A DNA stretch of 64,000 nt from Clostridiales bacterium (GTDB lineage Bacteria > Bacillota > Clostridia > Saccharofermentanales > Saccharofermentanaceae): contig JAFZZM010000024.1 in assembly GCA_017615755.1 (NCBI GenBank), positions 62,001 through 126,000 on the forward strand, read 5' to 3'. A program made the translations under genes and the position numbers. The notes beneath the pieces are model-generated. The model made no database searches and was not told where the DNA came from. It saw only the letters and a program-made list of their open reading frames with translations. Below are positions 8,590-15,730 of the stretch, one piece after another; position 1 is the stretch's first letter; each line of letters begins with the position of its first letter.

Positions 8590-8640
8590 ATTATACAACG
8601 TTTTCGTATCTTTTTCATTGTTTTATGTGTGATTTTCACA
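8590..8640 (-). promoter_or_regulatory. Promoter of the coiled-coil gene with upstream TGTGA/TCACA palindrome
   Basis: On the minus strand, -10 TATAAT (8590-8595) and -35 ATGAAA (8613-8618) are separated by 17 bases. Ten bases upstream of the -35 is the palindrome TGTGAAAATCACA on the minus strand (8628-8640), and TTGTGAAAA occurs again about 20 bases further up. The palindrome position suits an activator or roadblock site, but its binder is not known. Confidence 0.5.
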
Positions 8641-8675
8641 ATTAATTGACAAAGATTTTTCACAACGTACAAGTC

Positions 8676-9236
8676 TTACTTCTGTGCAGGAAGCGCGCTA
8701 AAGCCCAAGGCAGAGGCAAATATGAAGACTACACAGAATAAAAGTACATAGAAACAAAGGATCAATATCGAGATGATGACCCACGTCCGGCACGAGTTGA
8801 ATTTGTTCTTTTTTTCGTAAGGATTTCTTTCACCGATACCACCGCATGCTTTAACGAGCGCGGCGATCGCCAGCGGAAGAGGCATCAGGATCCCGACCAA
8901 AGAGAGTATCGAAATTACGACCAGCGCGATGCAGATCCCTCGCATAGCCTCGAAATCATATTCTTCATTGGCATCGATGTGATAGTATGTACTCTCGTCA
9001 AAGGCATAGGGAAAAGCACTTGCTCCGGCGGCATATCCTGCCTGTTGGGGCATGCCCGGTTGCGGCAGCGGAGCCATAGCCGGCTGCATGGCAGGTGCGG
9101 TCTCCGAGGAAACAGGAACGAACGACGGGAACTGCGGAACCGGGATCGCCGGCTCTTCTGATGTGAGCGAAGCACCGCACTCCGTGCAGAACGTGGCTCC
9201 ATCTACGATTTCTTTATGACAATGACTACAGATCAT
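8676..9236 (-). CDS. Zinc-ribbon, proline-rich, two-helix membrane protein
   Basis: A 186-residue protein beginning with a zinc-ribbon (CSHC at residues 3-6 and CTEC at 17-20). A Pro/Gln/Met-rich linker to about residue 75 follows, then a DUF4190-like membrane part: FEAMRGICIALVVISILSLVGILMPLPLAIAALVKACGGI and TWVIISILILCFYVLLFCVVFIFASAL. The zinc ribbon faces the cytosol if the usual topology holds. The function of this common Bacillota architecture is unknown. AAGGAG lies seven bases before the ATG. The protein below (9405-9968) has the same layout, so the two are probably ancient paralogues. Confidence 0.8.
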   Translation of the reverse strand: MICSHCHKEIVDGATFCTECGASLTSEEPAIPVPQFPSFVPVSSETAPAMQPAMAPLPQPGMPQQAGYAAGASAFPYAFDESTYYHIDANEEYDFEAMRGICIALVVISILSLVGILMPLPLAIAALVKACGGIGERNPYEKKNKFNSCRTWVIISILILCFYVLLFCVVFIFASALGFSALPAQK

Positions 9237-9339
9237 GACCGTCTCTCCTTCATTCCAGTTCTTTTCCCATATTATCTACTTCGAAAGAGCGCGTCAAGCA
9301 CATGCTGTTCCGGCTCAAAGCTTTCAAAAAGATAAAAAA

Positions 9340-9381
9340 GGACTGCCGTTTCGCGATCTAAGATCACTACGACGGCAGTCC
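9340..9381 (-). terminator. Rho-independent terminator after the 9405-9968 gene
   Basis: Stem GGACTGCCGT (9340-9349) with ACGGCAGTCC (9372-9381), plus an inner GATCT/AGATC pair. On the minus strand it follows the stop codon and runs into TTTTTTATC. Confidence 0.8.
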
Positions 9382-9404
9382 GTTAATTACATATTATATA
9401 TAAA

Positions 9405-9968
9405 TCAGCGACGGATCAGGATCGAACCCATCTTCTCAACAGATTCGGAAACGGATTCGTAGATAGACTCGAGATACTCAGAGAAGGACTTGCCGTCAGC
9501 AACCTCGTTGAAGTTGATGATGGTTCTGATGATGGTAAATACAAGACCACCGACGAGTACCAGGAAAGCAATGATCATGAGGATACGAGCCTTACTTCTG
9601 TTGGAAGCTTCCTCTTGGGCATTCGCACTGGACTTGATCTTCGAAGCAAAGACAAGACCGACGATACCGAGGATCATAGAGATCAATGAGATAAAGTTCG
9701 TGCAGCAGCAGCAAACGACACCGAATACGATTGCAATGATGTTGCCTGCGATAACTCCGCCTGCTCCACCCGGTGTGTAGTACGGCGGCTGTACGCCATA
9801 AGAAGACTGCTGGGGTGTATAAGGCTGTTCCGGCTGATAGGAAGGCTGGACCGGCTGTTCCGGGAATACCGGCTGCTGAGGGATCGGCTGTTCCTCTACT
9901 TTAGCGCCGCAATTCTGGCAAAACGGAGATCCACCTGTTTCCTGACCACAATATTTACAAATAGGCAT
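9405..9968 (-). CDS. Zinc-ribbon, proline-rich, two-helix membrane protein (paralogue)
   Basis: A 187-residue protein with an N-terminal zinc ribbon (CKYC at residues 4-7, CQNC at 17-20) and a Pro/Gln/Tyr-rich linker (PVFPEQPVQPSYQPEQPY..). Two hydrophobic helices follow (GGVIAGNIIAIVFGVVCCCCTNFISLISMILGIVGLVFA and ILMIIAFLVLVGGLVFTIIRTII). It ends in a short amphipathic tail. The layout matches the neighbour at 8676-9236, although the sequences have diverged. A strong AGGAGGAG site precedes the ATG. A terminator follows at 9340-9381, so the two genes are probably transcribed separately. Confidence 0.8.
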   Translation of the reverse strand: MPICKYCGQETGGSPFCQNCGAKVEEQPIPQQPVFPEQPVQPSYQPEQPYTPQQSSYGVQPPYYTPGGAGGVIAGNIIAIVFGVVCCCCTNFISLISMILGIVGLVFASKIKSSANAQEEASNRSKARILMIIAFLVLVGGLVFTIIRTIINFNEVADGKSFSEYLESIYESVSESVEKMGSILIRR

Positions 9969-10078
9969 ATTACTTCTCCTCCTGTTCCTTTAGTTCGAAC
10001 AAAATACATCATTATAATAATTTCTTTCATGGGCAAACGCAAGAATTGCATTTGAATCTTTACTCATCCTTAAACAAG

Positions 10079-10519
10079 TCAGGGCGCCAAAATAGAAAAT
10101 GGCCATACGGGAATATTGCGAAGGACCGTAAACAGAACGACCACGACACCGATAACGATGCCTAACCAGGCAGGGAATGTCTCAGGGAGCCACATGACTC
10201 GTTTTCTACAGATCAAAGTAGTGAGTCCCACCAGAAAAAGCCAGCCCATGATGATGACAACGAACGGAAACAACAGGTTATAATCAAAAGCCTGGATAAT
10301 ATGCCCGTGCAGAAGCGCATGCAGCGCGCGTGTCTCACCGCATCCCGGGCAGTATAGTCCGGTCATCTCGTATGTCACACACTTCAATGTCACATCCGAG
10401 CTGGCGACAGGATCAATGAAGAACCCGTAGAGGAGACCCAGAAGAACGGTAAAGATCATGGCGAATACAAGCGGCCACCGAATATAGTTTCTAAAGATCA
10501 GGGGTCTTTTTTCCTTCAT
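10079..10519 (-). CDS. DUF2752 family membrane protein
   Basis: A 146-residue integral membrane protein carrying the DUF2752 hallmark CPGCGETRALHALLHGH (about residues 56-72) between predicted helices. There is a helix at the N-terminus (FAMIFTVLLGLLYGFFI), two in the middle, and a C-terminal one (WLGIVIGVVVVLFTVLRNIPVWPF). The biochemical role of the family is unknown; it recurs beside zinc-ribbon or DUF4190-type membrane genes in Bacillota, as here. It starts about 105 bases after the CAP-domain gene and is separated from it by a strong hairpin. Confidence 0.85.
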   Translation of the reverse strand: MKEKRPLIFRNYIRWPLVFAMIFTVLLGLLYGFFIDPVASSDVTLKCVTYEMTGLYCPGCGETRALHALLHGHIIQAFDYNLLFPFVVIIMGWLFLVGLTTLICRKRVMWLPETFPAWLGIVIGVVVVLFTVLRNIPVWPFSILAP

Positions 10520-10542
10520 CTTGCCACCCTCTCCGCATAAAA

Positions 10543-10592
10543 AAATTGACAGTCTTCTCTATTTTGCGGATAAAAGAGAAAACTGTCAATTT
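10543..10592 (-). terminator. Terminator between the CAP-domain gene and the DUF2752 gene
   Basis: Long stem: AAATTGACAGT (10543-10553) pairs with ACTGTCAATTT (10582-10592), and TTCTCT (10555-10560) with AGAGAA (10575-10580). On the minus strand it follows the CAP gene stop at 10625 and leads into TTTTTTATGC. Confidence 0.75.
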
Positions 10593-10624
10593 CAAGAAAG
10601 AATAAGAGGAAAAATGAAAAGTTG

Positions 10625-11608
10625 TTAAGCAAATTCCTGTACCCAGTAGTATGTACCGTTACATACGTAGCAGGAAACACCAAGCTTTGTGTAATATCCT
10701 TCGAGGATATTCGCACGGTGTGTAGGAGAGTTCATCCAAGCCTCAAAAGCTTCCTGAACGGAGGTCTGACCATAAGCCAGGTTCTCACCGAGCTGTGTCT
10801 TATCGCCGGCTGTCCACCATTCGGATCCGTCAGGACGTGTGTGCGAGAACTTAACTACGATCTCGCTTGCACGGATATCAGCTGCCTTGGCAAGTGAGCC
10901 GCTCCAGGAAAGTTTTCCCAGTCCGTTTGCTGCACGGGTGTCATTTACGTACTCAAGGATCGCTCTTGCGAAATCTTTGTTGTACTGGCCACTGAGATCA
11001 CCGAGAGAGCCCTGATTCGGAGCTTCTGTCGTTGTCGTCGGAGGTTCGGTCGTGGCTTCCGTTGTTGTTTCCGGAGCCTCTGTAGTAGCTTCTGTTGTTG
11101 GTTCTGTTGTAGCTTCTGTCGTTGTTGTCGCTTCAGTCGTAGCTTCTGTTGTTGCTTCCGTTGTAGCCTCAGTTGTTGTCGTCGCCTCAGTTGTTGCCTC
11201 TGTTGTAGCCTCTGTCGTGGTTTCCGGAGCTGCGGTCGTCTCTTCAACAGTAGTGGTCGTCGGAGCCTCTGTCGTCTCAACAGTTGTCTCTTCTGTTGTT
11301 TCTGCTACGGTAGTTGTTTCTTCAGCTGTGGTAACGGGTGCTTCTGTTGTCTCTTCCTTGGTTTCGACTGCTTCTGCTACGAAAGCTTCCACTTCGATCG
11401 TTTCCGGAACAATAACAGAATCCTGAATCATTTCTTCTGTCTCGGCAGACGTGACGATCTGCTCCTCGGAAGGGGCAAACCAGGAAGAAGTATTCAGGGT
11501 GTTGGATTTCATATCTGCAAGGCCAACTGTGCCCAGCGCAACGGCAGACACGATCGAGATGGCCGCTAAATTCTTGTTGAAGAATGTGATCATGTTGTGC
11601 AACTTCAT
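10625..11608 (-). CDS. Secreted CAP/SCP-domain protein with Thr/Glu-rich linker
   Basis: A 327-residue exported protein. An N-terminal hydrophobic signal (NLAAISIVSAVALGTVGLA) is followed to about residue 200 by a low-complexity tract of TTE, EAT and TTT units, then a CAP/SCP domain of about 120 residues. That domain has the family's core residues: NDTRAANGLGKLSWS, FSHTRP (His), LGENLAYG (Glu) and SPTHRANIL (His). Bacterial CAP proteins are secreted and of mostly unproved function. The Thr-rich spacer probably holds the domain away from the wall and may be glycosylated. No sorting signal is present, so it may be released or held by the N-terminal helix. The linker is built of short DNA repeats and is likely to vary in length among strains. 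Confidence 0.9.
   Translation of the reverse strand: MKLHNMITFFNKNLAAISIVSAVALGTVGLADMKSNTLNTSSWFAPSEEQIVTSAETEEMIQDSVIVPETIEVEAFVAEAVETKEETTEAPVTTAEETTTVAETTEETTVETTEAPTTTTVEETTAAPETTTEATTEATTEATTTTEATTEATTEATTEATTTTEATTEPTTEATTEAPETTTEATTEPPTTTTEAPNQGSLGDLSGQYNKDFARAILEYVNDTRAANGLGKLSWSGSLAKAADIRASEIVVKFSHTRPDGSEWWTAGDKTQLGENLAYGQTSVQEAFEAWMNSPTHRANILEGYYTKLGVSCYVCNGTYYWVQEFA
11040..11300. repeat. Low-complexity coding repeat (ACA/GAA/GCT triplets)
   Basis: The part of the CAP gene that encodes the Thr/Glu/Ala linker is made of imperfect 12-15-base units reading TTE-A on the minus strand. Such tracts change length by slippage. The open frame seen on the opposite strand here (Val/Ser/Ala only) is a by-product of this repeat. 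Confidence 0.75.
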
Positions 11609-11729
11609 AGTTTAGATCCCCCTTCTAATATTTCCTAGACCATTGGGTTGCTTCAAACAATTCTAAGTATAATATCTATCTATTGCGGAAAAGCGTGCAG
11701 TTTTTAACTAATTTGTTAACAAAACAAAA

Positions 11730-11759
11730 CCCCGGCCTACAATAAATCGTAGGCCGGGG
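11730..11759 (-). terminator. Terminator of the pseudopilin gene
   Basis: Stem CCCCGGCCTAC (11730-11740) with GTAGGCCGGGG (11749-11759) and an 8-base loop. On the minus strand it is followed by TTTTGTTTTGTT. It lies about 80 bases after the pseudopilin stop. Confidence 0.85.
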
Positions 11760-11839
11760 AGAAGGAAAACGATTGAATCACTCAAATGTCAATACAACTC
11801 CGTCTATCAATCTTCGTCAAGTTTCTGTGTCATTGCGGC

Positions 11840-12595
11840 TTATCCGATAGCCAGGCCGAATGTGTTCTTCAGGTACGCGATCTGCTCTGCATTCAGAGTG
11901 TAGGAATTTGTTTTGTAAAGATCCTTGAATACTCCCTGATCGAGGATCCATTTGCCACCGCCGGTGCCGTCTCCGATCGTCATTACGAACTGTCCGTTTA
12001 CAACAGTGATCGTGATGTTCAGTGTTTCCCACTCACTCTTCTGGATCTTTACCTGGTAGGTCGTTCCGTTCTGGGAAGGAGTAATGCTTACTACGCCCTT
12101 TCCGGATGTAACCGTTCCACCTGGTGCCGATACTGTGCCATTAGAAGAACCGCCATTGTTTCCTGCTCCTCCGCCGGAAGTGTGCTGCGATGTCGCCGGG
12201 GGCAACGCTGTCTCCGTTGTTTGCTCCTGCGAGGTCGTTGTTTGAGGTGGGGGATTAGGTGTTGTTGATGCAGGTGCTGTAGCACTTGTCGCAGCTCCTC
12301 CACCTCCGGCTCCTGGAGCAGCTTCTCCTGGGATAGGGCTTCCATTACCGTTGCCCGTCGTTGCCGTCGGAGCTGCGGTATCTCTTGTGTACCCTCTCAG
12401 GTAGCCTTGGACGTCTTCTTCAACGTTTACGTTGGTATCGTCGTGTGCCTTAACTTTATCGGCTGCCATCTTGGATCCGCCGATGTAATCTTTTACACTC
12501 GTTACGAAGAACGAGGATAAAACTACGATTATTGCAATTACACAAACCATTTCGGCTAGTGTGAAACCTTTTCTGGAAATATATGTCTTTTTCAT
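11840..12595 (-). CDS. Type IV pilin-like protein (pseudopilin), Gly/Thr/Pro-rich middle
   Basis: A 251-residue protein with a class III signal at the N-terminus: RKGFTLAEMVCVIAIIVVLSSFFV. The G/F cleavage site and the Glu at mature position 5 are those cut and methylated by a prepilin peptidase. Residues about 80-160 are low complexity (Gly, Thr, Pro, Gln, Ala) and probably flexible. The C-terminal 90 residues (TYQVKIQKSEWETLNITITVVNGQFVMTIGDG..) form a small beta-rich domain that I do not recognise. No pilus ATPase, platform protein or peptidase lies in the window. The GGAGGGGG site before the ATG is strong. Confidence 0.85.
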   Translation of the reverse strand: MKKTYISRKGFTLAEMVCVIAIIVVLSSFFVTSVKDYIGGSKMAADKVKAHDDTNVNVEEDVQGYLRGYTRDTAAPTATTGNGNGSPIPGEAAPGAGGGGAATSATAPASTTPNPPPQTTTSQEQTTETALPPATSQHTSGGGAGNNGGSSNGTVSAPGGTVTSGKGVVSITPSQNGTTYQVKIQKSEWETLNITITVVNGQFVMTIGDGTGGGKWILDQGVFKDLYKTNSYTLNAEQIAYLKNTFGLAIG

Positions 12596-12840
12596 ATTGT
12601 CCCCCTCCTTTATCTGGTGGTATATCCCCTCAAGATCGTATCGACCTTCTGTGTTTTTCTATGGCTCTATTCTAACAACCCGTTTGTTCAAAATCTACCC
12701 TATTTTTGTCACATTTTTGCCATATTTTGTATCTGTTTTGTGACGAAAATTTGTACAGCGAACCGTTTTTGTGCTTTTTGAACAATTTCTCACGTTGTTT
12801 TGTGTATTTCGCGCTGTGCAATTTGTTGTAAATGTGTCAG

Positions 12841-12862
12841 ATTGTGAACTCGATTTCACAAT
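12841..12862. promoter_or_regulatory. Inverted repeat ATTGTGAA-N6-TTCACAAT
   Basis: Perfect 8-base arms (12841-12848 and 12855-12862) around CTCGAT. The half-sites equal those of the redox repressor Rex (TTGTGAA/TTCACAA), but Rex sites usually have a 4-base spacer and this has 6. It lies about 250 bases upstream of the pseudopilin gene in a 349-base gap (12596-12944). That gap otherwise holds only AT-rich DNA and the cca terminator. Confidence 0.45.
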
Positions 12863-12889
12863 TTAAAGCAGTTTTTAAACAAAATATAA

Positions 12890-12920
12890 ATCGGGCATGT
12901 CCAATTTGAACACACCCGAT
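12890..12920 (-). terminator. Probable weak terminator of cca
   Basis: ATCGGG (12890-12895) pairs with CCCGAT (12915-12920), with further partial pairing (CATGT with ACAC) inside. On the minus strand it is followed by TTATATTTTGTTTAAAAAC. It lies 25 bases after the cca stop. Confidence 0.5.
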
Positions 12921-12944
12921 GAAAAAAATGTTGCCAAGCGAAGC

Positions 12945-14315
12945 TCAGTTCCGGTTCATTTTCTCCCGAAGCGCCTGCGCCCGTAAGAGAAGCGCTTCTT
13001 TTTCATTTGGGACCACTTCGTCAATTATGTCATCCAGGAGTTGTTTCTTGATCTCGCCGATCAGTGGTCCGGAAGGAATGCCGATGCCGATCAGGTCTTT
13101 TCCGTCTATCTTCATGTCCGAAAACGAAAAGCACATCGATTCCCGGATCACCTGTTCCATTAGCGCTTCAAAAGCATCGATCTCGGATATGCGGTACCGG
13201 CTCAGTCCGGAGTGGGCAGCGATATCCGCTCTCTTTACCGCGATCAGCTTACGCAAAAGCACTTCTCCGTACTGGTTCAGTCTTCTCCGCACGATGCGAA
13301 GATCAGGATCAAGCGTGGAATCGTGGATCTTCACCAGTGTCACCACTGTCTCGCGCGTCTCATTATCGACCTTCAGTCTCTGAAGGATCGCATCCGCCAT
13401 ATCTGCGCCTTTCTTCTGGTGTCCGTAAAAATGTCCGACACCATTCTCGTCCATCGTAAAGCAGGCCGGTTTGGCGATATCATGAAGAAGCATCGTGACA
13501 CGAAGGACAAGATCGTCCTTCGGCACACAGTCCATCGCTACCAGGCTGTGCTCCCATACATCATATATATGGTGGGGATTGTGCTGCTCACAGCCGACCA
13601 TTGGCATCAGCTCGGGAATAACGACCGCGATTACATCCGCATAACGCCGCAGGATGTCCGTGGCTTTTTCTCCGCAAAAGAGCTTGCCCAGTTCCTGCCA
13701 GACGCGTTCTGCCGAAAGAAGGGAAAGCGACTCTTTCTGAAGGAAGATCTGCTCCTCCGTTGCTTTTTCTATGGAAAAACCGAGCTGTGCGGCAAAACGG
13801 AGCGCACGCAGGATTCGGAGCGCGTCCTCCTCAAAACGGACTTTCGGATCTCCGACAGCGCGGATCTCGCCTTTTTCCAGGTCATCCAGTCCGCCGCAGT
13901 GATCAGTCAGAACCGAATCCTTCGAAAGCGCAAGTGCATTGATCGTAAAATCACGCCGCTTCACGTCTTCCTGAAGGTTTCTCGTAAATACCACATTCTC
14001 CGGGTGGCGTGCATCGGAATACTCGCCGTCAATGCGGAAAGCCGTCACTTCGACAGGCTCTCCTTCCCACACCACGGTCACCGTTCCGTGGGCGATGCCC
14101 GTGGGATGACAGTGCTCCTCGCCGAAGACCTCCATGATCTCCGAAGGCGTGGCGGAAGTAGTAACATCAAAATCAAAAGGGTCTTTTCCAAGGAAGATAT
14201 CACGGACTGCGCCGCCGACGATGTAGGCTTCGAACCCCCGCGACTCCAGTTTTTCCAGAAGCCCGCGAAGTTTTGAAGGTACAATATACCGGTTTTTCAG
14301 ATCGATCGACGGCAT
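12945..14315 (-). CDS. cca: CCA tRNA nucleotidyltransferase
   Basis: Cytosolic class II enzyme that adds or repairs the 3' CCA end of tRNAs. The 456 residues show the head motif YIVGGAVRDIFLG (about 31-43), the catalytic DFDVTT (DxD), the RRDFTINALAL motif, the EDALRILRALRFAAQLGF neck, and a C-terminal HD domain (HDIAKPACF, HFYGHQKKGADMA, VKIHD) that adds phosphohydrolase-type activity in some homologues. Because tRNA-Ala at 19446 already encodes its CCA, the enzyme would be needed mainly for repair or for other tRNAs. A perfect GGAAGAG/CTCTTCC hairpin (14324-14340) sits just upstream of the start and could affect initiation, since no strong ribosome site is seen there. Confidence 0.95.
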   Translation of the reverse strand: MPSIDLKNRYIVPSKLRGLLEKLESRGFEAYIVGGAVRDIFLGKDPFDFDVTTSATPSEIMEVFGEEHCHPTGIAHGTVTVVWEGEPVEVTAFRIDGEYSDARHPENVVFTRNLQEDVKRRDFTINALALSKDSVLTDHCGGLDDLEKGEIRAVGDPKVRFEEDALRILRALRFAAQLGFSIEKATEEQIFLQKESLSLLSAERVWQELGKLFCGEKATDILRRYADVIAVVIPELMPMVGCEQHNPHHIYDVWEHSLVAMDCVPKDDLVLRVTMLLHDIAKPACFTMDENGVGHFYGHQKKGADMADAILQRLKVDNETRETVVTLVKIHDSTLDPDLRIVRRRLNQYGEVLLRKLIAVKRADIAAHSGLSRYRISEIDAFEALMEQVIRESMCFSFSDMKIDGKDLIGIGIPSGPLIGEIKKQLLDDIIDEVVPNEKEALLLRAQALREKMNRN

Positions 14316-14367
14316 TTTTCTTCGGAAGAGATACTCTTCCTCCCCTGTTCTTCTATGGTTTCAAAGG

Positions 14368-15540
14368 TCACTTCAGCGACCGAAGGATCGTAAGAAGCAT
14401 GCGGCTGGTCAACTTGACCGGGACACCCCAGTTCTTCGCGTCCAGAAGTACCATTTCAATGATGCCATTATAATCCTCGGCTTTCAAGCAAGTGATCGTT
14501 TCAGGGATATTCACACGGCGCATCAGGCTCCGAAGTCCGTCGATAAAAGCTCTTGCCGCTTCGGGCTCCGTTGCTTTTGCCGAGCAAAGATGGGACGCAC
14601 GGGCCAGTTCGGCCAGTGGTTTGACGATATTATCGAACTCCAGTTCCAGGAACGGAGGCAGTACGGCAGCGCACGCACGTCCGAGCGGAATGCCGTATTT
14701 TTCGGAGATCCGCATGGCCAGACAATGAGCCGGGCCGAAGCCGATCCTTCTGGATGCGACGCCCGCATAGTACGGCGCCATCATCATCTGCAGGTATTTG
14801 TCGTTCGTTACGCTATGCTTGTAGCACTTCTCCAGGTAGGAGAAAAAGATCGGGACCGCCACCATGACATTGGCCCGGTCTGCCGGAAATTCCGGTGAAA
14901 AAGAACTCGTGTACGCTTCGATGGCGTGTGTCAGGGCGATCATGGATGCCGACAGGAAACTGTCCGTCGGCAGGCGGAGCACCAGATTCGGATCGAGCAC
15001 CACGGTCTTGGGAACGAGGTGTTCACTGAAGAAGAAGCAAAGCTGCTGATCGTACTGGATGATCGAGCATGCGGAACTCTCGGCGCCGGATCCGGTCGTC
15101 GCGACCGCATACAGATCCACGCCCGGGTTCGGTATCTTATTGATGCCGCGGAGCTGGTACAAAGACTTATTCGGGTTGGTCACCCACACGGAAACCATCT
15201 TGGCAATGTCGATCACGGTGCCGCCGCCGAAGGCCACGACCACTTCGCAGTTATATGTCTGGCACTGCGCTGCGCACCGCTCCACAGTTCTTGCATCCGG
15301 AAACTTGTCCACTTCCGAGTAGATAAAGCATCGCACGCCCGCCAGGGTCAAGGTCTCGACAAATGCATCGTAGAGCTTGAGTTTTCTCGTCTGTTTTCCG
15401 GAAAGGATGTAGACACGCTTCACTTCGCGGGCGATCAGGAGTCTTGCCAATTCGGCAAAAGCACCCTCGTCCGCCAGGACTTCCTGACGGCAGTCGTCCA
15501 TTCTATGTACGTAGTGAAGAAGTTCATGGTATAAGGCCAT
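14368..15540 (-). CDS. Iron-containing alcohol dehydrogenase family protein with altered metal site
   Basis: A 390-residue Rossmann plus helical protein of the Fe-ADH family. The nucleotide motif FGGGTVIDIAK is intact. The metal site is not: in MIALTHAIEAY the usual Asp ligand is Ile (residue 201), and in GPAHCLAMRISEKYGIPLGRA the usual second His (276) is Met and the last His ligand (286) is Leu. Only H205 and H272 remain. The frame is open to 15672, but that start has no ribosome site. The ATG at 15540 follows AAAGGAG, lies below an extended -10 (TGATATACT), and gives the normal family length. It may use another metal, none, or be non-catalytic. It is divergent from GH31. Confidence 0.85.
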   Translation of the reverse strand: MALYHELLHYVHRMDDCRQEVLADEGAFAELARLLIAREVKRVYILSGKQTRKLKLYDAFVETLTLAGVRCFIYSEVDKFPDARTVERCAAQCQTYNCEVVVAFGGGTVIDIAKMVSVWVTNPNKSLYQLRGINKIPNPGVDLYAVATTGSGAESSACSIIQYDQQLCFFFSEHLVPKTVVLDPNLVLRLPTDSFLSASMIALTHAIEAYTSSFSPEFPADRANVMVAVPIFFSYLEKCYKHSVTNDKYLQMMMAPYYAGVASRRIGFGPAHCLAMRISEKYGIPLGRACAAVLPPFLELEFDNIVKPLAELARASHLCSAKATEPEAARAFIDGLRSLMRRVNIPETITCLKAEDYNGIIEMVLLDAKNWGVPVKLTSRMLLTILRSLK

Positions 15541-15660
15541 GGGCCGGTCTGCTCCTTTCCCATATCCGATATACGGCTTTTGTCTATTAATCTTAAGTAT
15601 ATCATGAGTAAGTGCTTTTCGACTGGAATATTTCATTTCTCGGACAAGTGCGGAATTCAT

Positions 15661-15689
15661 ATCGATTTTCATTCTTACTCTGATATAAT
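15661..15689 (+). promoter_or_regulatory. Promoter of the GH31 gene (extended -10)
   Basis: TGATATAAT (15681-15689) is an extended -10. The -35 region 17 bases upstream (ATCGAT) is poor. The palindromic TATAATTATA core could also fire leftward. It lies 41 bases before the GH31 ATG. Confidence 0.45.
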
Positions 15690-15730
15690 TATATGTGGAC
15701 TAGTGTTATCAGAAAGACGAGGTATTTGCT

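Noticed and set aside
11052..11426. Val/Ser/Ala-rich plus-strand open frame
   Set aside because: It is the reverse of the Thr-rich repeat in the CAP gene.
12841..12862. Rex operator
   Set aside because: Half-sites match but the 6-base spacer differs from the standard 4, so only a Rex-like dyad is claimed.
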